From: Alphaproteobacteria bacterium
Lineage (GTDB): Bacteria; Pseudomonadota; Alphaproteobacteria; Micavibrionales; UBA2020
DNA: 5,240 bases
Direction of reading: 5' to 3'
NCBI GenBank assembly: GCA_018971405.1
Contig: JAGXAX010000119.1
Coordinates: 1-5,240, forward strand
Shown here: in pieces, positions 1-5,240 of the stretch
Layout of the letters: every line of letters starts with the position of its first letter
How positions within the stretch are numbered: the first letter of the stretch is position 1
The notes under the pieces: model-generated
Told to the model about the DNA's origin: nothing
Seen by the model: the letters and a program-made list of their open reading frames with translations, nothing else
Databases searched by the model: none
Translations under genes and position numbers: made by a program

Positions 1-405
1 GCCCGCCGTTTTCAGGATATGGCCGATCAGCGCAGTGGTGGTCGACTTGCCGTTGGTGCCGGTGATGCCGATGGTTTTCAGGCGCGGATGGGCGCGATGA
101 AAAATCTCCATGTCGCAGACGACGGGGCAGCCCGCCTTTTGCGCTTGAATAACGCAAGGGTGCGGCTTCGGATGGGTGAGGGGAATGCCGGGCGCGAGGC
201 AGAGCAGTGAAAAGCGGCTGAAGTCCGCGCCGGTCAGGTCTTCGGTTCGCAAGCCTTGCCGCGCGGCGGGCGTGTCGTCCCACAAAACGGTTTCGATTCC
301 CGCCGCCGCGCAGGCGTCGCGCGTCGCAAGCCCGCTTTTGCCGAGGCCGACGACGGCGACGGGCTTGTTGTCGAGCTGTGGTTTCAGCGGTTTGAGGTCG
401 ATCAT
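1..405 (-). CDS. murD: UDP-N-acetylmuramoyl-L-alanine--D-glutamate ligase, N-terminal part, 3' end cut by the window
   Basis: Cytoplasmic Mur ligase that adds D-glutamate to UDP-MurNAc-L-Ala. Translating the minus strand from the ATG at 405 gives 135 residues with no stop before the window edge, about 30 % of a usual MurD. Residues 16-27 read VAVVGLGKSGLA, the Rossmann-like nucleotide-sugar site of the MurD N-terminal domain. Then come WDDTPAAR (42-49), LAPGIPLTHP (70-79), DMEIFHRAHP (98-107) and the P-loop ITGTNGKSTTT (114-124) that opens the ATP domain. The carbamylated lysine and the C-terminal domain lie outside. The start is 4 bases after the mraY stop. The upstream CTGAGATGAAGCC has no good Shine-Dalgarno core, so translation may depend on ribosomes finishing mraY. 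The expected SPG serine is alanine here (Ala71). The location after mraY is standard for this cluster. Confidence 0.95.
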   Translation of the reverse strand, partial: MIDLKPLKPQLDNKPVAVVGLGKSGLATRDACAAAGIETVLWDDTPAARQGLRTEDLTGADFSRFSLLCLAPGIPLTHPKPHPCVIQAQKAGCPVVCDMEIFHRAHPRLKTIGITGTNGKSTTTALIGHILKTAG

Positions 406-409
406 GGCT

Positions 410-1495
410 TCATCTCAGCTTCAGCGTCGAAAGCCCTATCAGGGCGAGGATGACGGCGATGATCCAGAAACGGATGACGACGGTCGTTTCCGCCCAGCCG
501 AGCTTCTCGAAATGGTGGTGGATCGGCGCCATTTTGAAGACGCGCTTGCCCCGCGTCTTGAAAGAGACGACCTGTATGATGACGGAGAGCGTCTCCATGA
601 CGAACAATCCGCCGATGATGGCGAGCACGATCTCGTGCTTGGTGATGACGGCGGTGGCGCCGAGCGCGCCGCCCATGGCGAGCGATCCGGTGTCGCCCAT
701 GAATACCTGCGCCGGCGGCGCGTTGTACCAGAGAAATCCCAGCCCCGCGCCGATCAGCGCGCCGCAGAAGACGGACAATTCCCCCGCGCCCGGCACGTTG
801 TGGATTTGCAGGTAGGTGGAAAAAACCTCGTTGCCCACGAGATAGGAGATCAGCCCGAAGCAGGCCGTGGCGATCATGATCGAGCCGATGGCGAGTCCGT
901 CGAGCCCGTCGGTCAGGTTGACGGCATTGGCCGCGCCGACAATCACCAGCATGCCGAAGACGGCGAAGAACCAGCCGAGATCGACCAGCACGTTCTTGAA
1001 GAACGGCACGGCGAGCGTATGATTGAGCGGTGCGGGCGTGACGGCGACGAAAGCGAGGACGGCGGCGAGGGCGATCGCGCTTTCCAGGAACAGCCGCAGC
1101 TTTCCGGGGATGCCTTTGTGGCTGCTTTTCGTCAGTTTGGCGTAATCGTCCCAGAAGCCGATGAACCCGTAGCCGAGAAAGACGCAAAGCACGATCCACA
1201 TATAGGCGCTGGAAAGGTCGACCCAGAGCAGCGTCGAGAGGGTGACGGAAAAAATGATCATCAGCCCGCCCATCGTCGGCGTGCCTTGTTTTTTGAGGTG
1301 CGTTTCCGGCCCGTCGGAACGGATCGGCTGCCCCTGCCCCTGCTTTGATTTCAGCCAGCGGATGACGGCGGGGCCTATCCAGAAGCTGATCAGCAGGGCC
1401 GTGAGGATCGCGCCGCCGGTGCGGAACGTCAGGTACTTGAACAGGTTGAACGGCTCGAAATGCCCCGCCAGAGGGTAGAGCAGGTTATACAGCAT
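410..1495 (-). CDS. mraY: Phospho-N-acetylmuramoyl-pentapeptide transferase (MraY translocase I)
   Basis: Polytopic inner-membrane enzyme that transfers phospho-MurNAc-pentapeptide from UDP to undecaprenyl phosphate, forming lipid I on the cytoplasmic face. The 361 residues match E. coli MraY closely (360). Diagnostic motifs: GTPTMGG (71-77); FWDDYAK (114-120) with the Mg-site aspartates 116 and 117; [10 protein letters not shown] (193-202) with Asp196 and Asp199; MGDTGS (266-271) with Asp268; and APIHHHFE (323-330), the histidine motif specific to MraY within its superfamily (it separates it from WecA-type enzymes). About ten hydrophobic stretches can be read, around residues 24-43, 74-93, 96-113, 136-153, 169-187, 198-222, 238-258, 272-284, 287-310 and 338-358. 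The ATG start overlaps the end of murF by 11 bases and follows an AAGGAA. The stop is TGA, 4 bases before murD. Confidence 0.98.
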   Translation of the reverse strand: MLYNLLYPLAGHFEPFNLFKYLTFRTGGAILTALLISFWIGPAVIRWLKSKQGQGQPIRSDGPETHLKKQGTPTMGGLMIIFSVTLSTLLWVDLSSAYMWIVLCVFLGYGFIGFWDDYAKLTKSSHKGIPGKLRLFLESAIALAAVLAFVAVTPAPLNHTLAVPFFKNVLVDLGWFFAVFGMLVIVGAANAVNLTDGLDGLAIGSIMIATACFGLISYLVGNEVFSTYLQIHNVPGAGELSVFCGALIGAGLGFLWYNAPPAQVFMGDTGSLAMGGALGATAVITKHEIVLAIIGGLFVMETLSVIIQVVSFKTRGKRVFKMAPIHHHFEKLGWAETTVVIRFWIIAVILALIGLSTLKLR

Positions 1496-2909
1496 GCTGG
1501 GTTCCTTTTGCTTTTGTGTGCGGCAGCGCCATGTCTTGCAGCGCCTGCACGACGTATGACATCTTGCTTCCGGCGGAGCCTTTTACGAGAAAGACGTCGC
1601 CGGGCTTCACGGCCGCGGTGACGAGGGCGCTTAAAGCCTGGCTGTCCTTGGCGTATCCGCCGCGCCAGTCGGGCGGCAGTTGCTGATAGAGCGCGTCCAT
1701 CAGCGGGCCGCAGCAGAAGAGGAGGTCGGTCTTGGCCTTGAGCAGCGGGTTGGCGAGGCTTGCGTGCAGGCGCGGGCCTTCTTTGCCGAGCTCGAGCATG
1801 TCGCCGAGTACGGCGATGCGCCGTCCGCCGGGCGCGGGCGCGGTCATGGCGAAAACCTCGAAGGCCGCCAGCATGGCCGCCGGATTGGCGTTGTAGCTCT
1901 CGTTGATGACGGTGACCGGCGGCCGCCCTTCGGCGATGGCGACGGAGATGCGGTTGCCGCGGCCTTCGACGGGTTCGGAATTCTTCAGCGCTTCAAGGGC
2001 GACGGAAAGGCTTCCTCCCGCCGCTTTGACCGCGGTGAGGGCGCTCAGGGAGTTCAGCGCGATATGCTTGCCGGGGATGTTCAGCTTGTACTTGACGCGC
2101 TCGCCGAGGATTTCCGCCGTGACTTTCGTGCTGTCGGCATGGAGGGCGCAGTCGATCAGGCGGGATTGCGCGTCCTCGTCTTCCCCGAATGAAAGGATTT
2201 TTTTCAGCCCCGCTTTTTCGGCGTGGGCTTTCAATCGCGCGAAATGCGGGTTGTCGAAGGGCAGGATGGCGGTTCCGCCTTTCATGCCCGAGAATATTTC
2301 CGCCTTCGCGTCGGCGATGGCCTCCACGCTTTTGAAGAATTCTATATGCACGGGTTCGATCGTGGTGATGATGGCGATATGCGGCCTGACCTGTTGCGTG
2401 AGGTTTGCAAGCTCGCCGGCATGGTTCATGCCGAGCTCGAAAACGCCGTAGGCCGCGTCCTGCGGCAGGTTGGCGAGCGACAGCGGCACGCCCCAGTGGT
2501 TGTTGAAGCTTTTTTTGCTGGCGTGGGTCGGCCCAAGCGCGCCGAAGACGATGGAGAGCATTTCCTTGGTGCCGGTTTTTCCCGCCGAGCCTGTGACGGC
2601 GATGATTTTCGCTTTTGAGCGCGCGCGCCCCGCCGCGCCGAGTTTTTCCAGCGCGGTCATGGTGTCGCCGACATGCACAAGCGGGCCGGTGGCCGTTTTG
2701 AAACCTTCCCTGACGACGGCCGCCGCGGCGCCCGCCTTGAATGCGGCGTCCACATAGTCGTGGCCGTCCAGCGCGTCGCCCTTGAGGGCGATGTAGACTT
2801 CGCCCTTTTTCAGCGTGCGCGTGTCGATCGAGACGCCGGTGGCGGAAAAATCCTGCGTGGCTTTGCCATTTGTCGCCTGTTCTATTTCCGGGGATGTCCA
2901 GAGGCTCAT
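1485..2909 (-). CDS. murF: UDP-N-acetylmuramoyl-tripeptide--D-alanyl-D-alanine ligase
   Basis: Cytoplasmic ATP-dependent Mur ligase that adds the D-Ala-D-Ala dipeptide to UDP-MurNAc-tripeptide, the last soluble step before MraY. It has 474 residues, slightly longer than the roughly 450 of E. coli MurF. Visible in order: N-terminal substrate domain with [20 protein letters not shown] (25-44); P-loop [11 protein letters not shown] (106-116); [11 protein letters not shown] (136-146); ELGMNHAGE (158-166); AKAEIFSGM (201-209), where Lys202 matches the conserved central-domain lysine; [10 protein letters not shown] (282-291); EGRGNR (315-320); [11 protein letters not shown] (336-346), typical of Mur[10 protein letters not shown] (367-375); and the C-terminal [14 protein letters not shown] (437-450). 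The ATG at 2909 shares the sequence ATGA with the murE stop and has a very strong ribosome binding site. The TAA stop at 1487-1485 lies 11 bases inside mraY. The last dozen or so residues extend past the conserved fold and include the mraY ribosome binding site. Confidence 0.97.
   Translation of the reverse strand: MSLWTSPEIEQATNGKATQDFSATGVSIDTRTLKKGEVYIALKGDALDGHDYVDAAFKAGAAAAVVREGFKTATGPLVHVGDTMTALEKLGAAGRARSKAKIIAVTGSAGKTGTKEMLSIVFGALGPTHASKKSFNNHWGVPLSLANLPQDAAYGVFELGMNHAGELANLTQQVRPHIAIITTIEPVHIEFFKSVEAIADAKAEIFSGMKGGTAILPFDNPHFARLKAHAEKAGLKKILSFGEDEDAQSRLIDCALHADSTKVTAEILGERVKYKLNIPGKHIALNSLSALTAVKAAGGSLSVALEALKNSEPVEGRGNRISVAIAEGRPPVTVINESYNANPAAMLAAFEVFAMTAPAPGGRRIAVLGDMLELGKEGPRLHASLANPLLKAKTDLLFCCGPLMDALYQQLPPDWRGGYAKDSQALSALVTAAVKPGDVFLVKGSAGSKMSYVVQALQDMALPHTKAKGTQHAV
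1502..1507 (-). promoter_or_regulatory. Ribosome binding site of mraY
   Basis: AAGGAA on the minus strand, 6 bases before the ATG at 1495. It lies within the last codons of murF, consistent with translational coupling, and supports the chosen mraY start. Confidence 0.7.
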
Positions 2910-4399
2910 TTACTCACCTCCAGAACGGCGCTGCGCGCCTCGCTCACGTCGTCGAAGGGCAGGATGTCCTTGCCGACGATCTGCCCCTGTTCGTGGCCTT
3001 TTCCGGCGATGACGAGGACATCTTCCGGCCCGAGGCCGCGGATGGCGGCGCGGATCGCTTCGCGCCGTCCGCCGATCTCGGTCGCTTTCGGCGCTGCCGT
3101 CATGATCTCCTTGCGGATGGCCGTGGCGTCCTCGGTGCGCGGGTTGTCGTCGGTGACGATGACCCTGTCCGCGAGGCGCACGGCGATCTCGCCCATCATC
3201 GGGCGCTTGCCGCGGTCACGGTCGCCGCCGCAGCCGAAGACGACGTGGAGATTTTTATGCGTGTGCGGGCGCAGGGCCTTGAGCATGGTTTCGAGCCCGT
3301 CGGGCGTGTGGGCGTAATCTACGTAGATCGTGGCGCCGTTGGGATGTTTCGCGGCAAGCTCCAGCCGTCCGCGCACGCTTTGCAGCCTTTCGAGGGCATA
3401 GACGCCCTGCATGTGCAGCAGGCGGTTGTCCGGATCTTCGGCCAGAACGAGCCCGAGCGCGCAGAGGGCGTTGGCGGCCTGAAAGTCACCGACCAGCGGC
3501 AGTTCAAGTTCGTAACGTTCTCCGAAAACCATCAGCTCGACGAACTGGCCGTCGGACAACGGGCGCTGCTGGACAAGGCGGATGTCTTTCGCTTTCCAGC
3601 CGTATCCGATGACGCGCAGGCCGCGCTTTTCGCACGCCGCGCGGAAATCTCCCGAATAAGGCGTGTCGCTGTTGATGACGGCGACCCCGCCGCCGGTCAG
3701 GACGTCGCTGAACAGGCGCAGCTTCGCCGCGAGGTATTTCTCCATCGTGCCGTGGTAGTCGAGGTGGTCGCGGGTGAGATTGGTGAAGCCGGCGGCGGTG
3801 ACGCGCACGCCGTCGAGCCTGTACTGGTCGAGCCCCTGGCTCGACGCCTCGATGGCGAGGTGCGTGACGCCGGAGGCTTCGAGTTCGGCGATTTCCGCGT
3901 GCAGCGTGACGGGGTCGGGCGTTGTGAGCAGGCCGGGGCGGCTCATCGTGACGCCGCCCGCGTAATTGGCCGTGATCCCGATCGTGCCGAGGCAGGCGGC
4001 GGCGTGCTCCATCGACTGCCACATCTGGCGGCAGAAGTTGACCGTCGAGCTTTTGCCGTTCGTGCCGGTGACGGCGACGAGCACGGGGACCTGCCGGCCG
4101 TAAAAGGCGGCGGCCATTTTCGCGAAGCTGCGGCGGGGGTTTTCGGCCTCGATCATGACGGCGTTGCCGGCGGCGGCTTTCGTTCCGGCGGGCGCGAGGA
4201 CGGCGCTGGCGCCTTTTTCGACGGCCTCATCGATATATTTCCGTCCGTCGAGCTTCGTGCCGGGAAAGGCGGCGAAGAGATATCCCGCCCGCACGTCGCG
4301 CGAGTCCGATGTGAGTCCGGTGATCTCCGTTTTCGCGGTCTTTGCCTTGTCACAGGCGCCGACCCCGTCGAGATCAGTTATCAGTTCCGAGAGCTGCAA
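2906..4399 (-). CDS. murE: UDP-N-acetylmuramoyl-L-alanyl-D-glutamate--2,6-diaminopimelate ligase
   Basis: Cytoplasmic ATP-dependent Mur ligase that adds meso-diaminopimelate to UDP-MurNAc-L-Ala-D-Glu. The 497 residues match the usual family length. Visible in order: N-terminal UDP-substrate domain with TSDSRDVRAGYLFAAFPG (residues 30-47); ATP P-loop TGTNGKSST (111-119); TTPDP (159-163); EASSQGL (184-190); NLTRDHLDYHG (207-217); YLAAKLRLF (222-230), whose Lys226 is in the position of the lysine carbamylated in this family; DYAHTPDGLE (361-370); GCGGDRDRGKRP (389-400). DNPR at 418-421 is the signature for meso-diaminopimelate rather than lysine, and GKGHEQGQ (466-473) also fits. The start is TTG at 4399: an in-frame TGA lies 11 codons upstream with no ATG between, the conserved N-terminus begins directly, and an AAGGAAGGA sits 7 bases before it. 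It overlaps ftsI by 26 bases and murF by 4, so it is probably co-translated with both. Confidence 0.97.
   Translation of the reverse strand: MQLSELITDLDGVGACDKAKTAKTEITGLTSDSRDVRAGYLFAAFPGTKLDGRKYIDEAVEKGASAVLAPAGTKAAAGNAVMIEAENPRRSFAKMAAAFYGRQVPVLVAVTGTNGKSSTVNFCRQMWQSMEHAAACLGTIGITANYAGGVTMSRPGLLTTPDPVTLHAEIAELEASGVTHLAIEASSQGLDQYRLDGVRVTAAGFTNLTRDHLDYHGTMEKYLAAKLRLFSDVLTGGGVAVINSDTPYSGDFRAACEKRGLRVIGYGWKAKDIRLVQQRPLSDGQFVELMVFGERYELELPLVGDFQAANALCALGLVLAEDPDNRLLHMQGVYALERLQSVRGRLELAAKHPNGATIYVDYAHTPDGLETMLKALRPHTHKNLHVVFGCGGDRDRGKRPMMGEIAVRLADRVIVTDDNPRTEDATAIRKEIMTAAPKATEIGGRREAIRAAIRGLGPEDVLVIAGKGHEQGQIVGKDILPFDDVSEARSAVLEVSK
2914..2921 (-). promoter_or_regulatory. Strong ribosome binding site of murF
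   Basis: GGAGGTGA on the minus strand, an uninterrupted 8-base match to the usual 16S rRNA 3' end (TCACCTCC), ending 4 bases before the murF ATG. It lies in the last codons of murE, so the site and the ATGA stop/start overlap together should give efficient re-initiation. Confidence 0.85.
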
Positions 4400-5240
4400 G
4401 TATTTGTCCTTCCTTATATTCTTTCAAGTAGGGTTTCATTTCCTTTTCCACGCTCGTGCGGGTGATATCCATGCGCGGCCTGATCCCGTAAAGCGGCCCC
4501 ATCCGAGCAATGACGTCGCCGACGACGGGGGCCGCCGTCCAGCCTCCGGTGGAAAAGCCGTCGGTGGCTTTCGTTCCCTTCGGGTCGTCGAGAATGGCAA
4601 GCACGACGAAGCGCGGATGCCATATCGGGAAGACGCCGAGGAACGAGGAGATGTTGGCGTGGTTCTCGTATTTGCCGTGCTTGTTCTTGTCGGCCGTGCC
4701 GGTCTTGCCGCCGACGTCGTAGCCGTCCACCCAGGCTTTCGTGCCGGTGCCGGCGGCGGTCACCAGCTCCAGAATACGGCGCATCTTTTCAGACGTCGCC
4801 GCGCTGATGACGCGCGTGTCCTGCGGCGCGGCGCCGGAATCGTCGGGCATGACGAGCGTCGGCAGCGGCAATATGCCCCCGTTGACGATCGCGGACGCGG
4901 CGCGGGCGAGGTGCAGCGGCGAAACGGCGATGCCGTGGCCGAAGGCGGCGGTGAGAGTGTTGATCTTGCGCCAGGGCGACGGATAGAGCGGCATGCCGCG
5001 CTCCGGCACCTCAATGGGCGCGCGTTCCATGAAGCCCAGCGTCCGGTAAAATTTTTCTATGGCGTCTGGTGCGAGGCTTTCGGCCATTTTCGCCGCGCCG
5101 ATGTTGGAGGAATACATGAAGATTTCGGGGATGGTCAGCGGGCGCCGCGTCGCGTCGAAATCGTTGATGGTGAACCGGTCTATCTTCAGGGGGTGCGTCG
5201 CGTCAAAGACGCTGGAGAGGCGCACTTTTCCGCTGTTCAG
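4374..5240 (-). CDS. ftsI: Peptidoglycan D,D-transpeptidase FtsI (PBP3), C-terminal part, 5' end cut by the window
   Basis: This is the C-terminal half of a class B penicillin-binding protein. FtsI is an inner-membrane protein of the divisome whose periplasmic domain crosslinks septal peptidoglycan. The frame is open to the window edge, giving 288 residues before a TGA stop. Two of the three transpeptidase motifs are visible: SSN at partial residues 44-46 (bases 5111-5103) and KTGTA from residue 179 (KTG at bases 4706-4698). The catalytic SxxK serine, the N-terminal membrane anchor and the pedestal domain lie upstream, outside the window. Other family-like segments are MYSSNIGAAK, FGHGIAVSP, and DDPKG followed by FSTGGWTAAPV. 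The tail after the fold is lysine- and glutamate-rich and ends GTDN. The last 26 bases overlap murE. Its place just before murE favours FtsI over the elongation paralogue PBP2 (MrdA). Identity as a class B PBP is near certain; the symbol rests mainly on context. Confidence 0.95.
   Translation of the reverse strand: MNSGKVRLSSVFDATHPLKIDRFTINDFDATRRPLTIPEIFMYSSNIGAAKMAESLAPDAIEKFYRTLGFMERAPIEVPERGMPLYPSPWRKINTLTAAFGHGIAVSPLHLARAASAIVNGGILPLPTLVMPDDSGAAPQDTRVISAATSEKMRRILELVTAAGTGTKAWVDGYDVGGKTGTADKNKHGKYENHANISSFLGVFPIWHPRFVVLAILDDPKGTKATDGFSTGGWTAAPVVGDVIARMGPLYGIRPRMDITRTSVEKEMKPYLKEYKEGQILAALGTDN
4407..4415 (-). promoter_or_regulatory. Ribosome binding site of murE, deciding a TTG start
   Basis: AAGGAAGGA on the minus strand, 7 bases before the TTG at 4399-4397. 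It lies inside the last codons of ftsI. The good spacing, and the absence of any in-frame ATG between the upstream stop and the conserved N-terminal segment of MurE, support TTG as the true start. Confidence 0.8.

Noticed and set aside
402..1199. Minus-strand open frame of 265 codons inside mraY
   Set aside because: Same strand but another frame of mraY. It is extremely arginine-rich with no recognisable domain, whereas the mraY frame holds every MraY motif.
176..1348. Long plus-strand open frame (390 codons) antisense to mraY and murD
   Set aside because: It runs across two well-supported genes, has a low-complexity charged composition and no family motif; it is a shadow of high-GC coding sequence.
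1680..2451. Overlapping plus-strand frames of 170 and 182 codons opposite murF
   Set aside because: Neither shows a domain, and the murF frame explains the region completely.
4400..4440. A+T-rich patch considered as an internal promoter for murE
   Set aside because: It is coding sequence for the FtsI tail. I see no well-spaced -35/-10 pair, and the translation-start explanation is enough.
2870..4465. Very long plus-strand open frame (531 codons) antisense to murE
   Set aside because: It mirrors a confidently identified gene. Its protein is rich in Arg, Ala, Gly, Asp and His with no recognisable motif, as expected for the antisense of a high-GC gene. It has no convincing start site or context.
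1..5240. Search for terminators, RNA genes, mobile elements, CRISPR arrays or foreign genes
   Set aside because: Coding sequence covers all but 4 bases. No hairpin plus T-run, repeat array, insertion-element end or region of unlike composition was seen by eye.

Overview
This window is a stretch of the conserved division and cell wall (dcw) cluster of a Gram-negative bacterium, most likely an alphaproteobacterium. All genes are on the minus strand. In order of transcription, from high to low coordinates, they are: the 3' part of ftsI (septal transpeptidase PBP3), murE, murF, mraY, and the 5' part of murD. The lineage call rests on this gene order, on roughly 60 % GC by eye, on the meso-diaminopimelate signature DNPR in MurE, and on the N-terminus of MraY ([10 protein letters not shown], then FRTGGA), which looks alphaproteobacterial. 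I cannot name a genus from the sequence alone.

Layout: 5240-4374 ftsI (5' end outside the window); 4399-2906 murE; 2909-1485 murF; 1495-410 mraY; 405-1 murD (3' end outside the window). The junctions are very tight: a 26-base overlap, a 4-base ATGA overlap, an 11-base overlap and a 4-base gap. No intergenic stretch is long enough for a promoter or terminator of its own. I see no RNA gene, mobile element, CRISPR array or long repeat.

The genes form one pathway. MurD adds D-Glu to UDP-MurNAc-L-Ala, MurE adds meso-diaminopimelate, and MurF adds D-Ala-D-Ala to finish the UDP-MurNAc-pentapeptide. MraY moves the phospho-MurNAc-pentapeptide onto undecaprenyl phosphate to make lipid I. FtsI crosslinks the finished peptidoglycan at the division septum. 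The tight packing suggests a single transcript with translational coupling. Three starts have clear Shine-Dalgarno (SD) sequences (murE with a TTG start, murF, mraY); murD does not.

I found no novel system. The remarks worth a second look are small: the TTG start of murE inside ftsI, the full-length SD match before murF, the SD-poor murD start, and a Ser-to-Ala difference in a MurD substrate-site motif. Long open frames on the plus strand are shadows of these genes.
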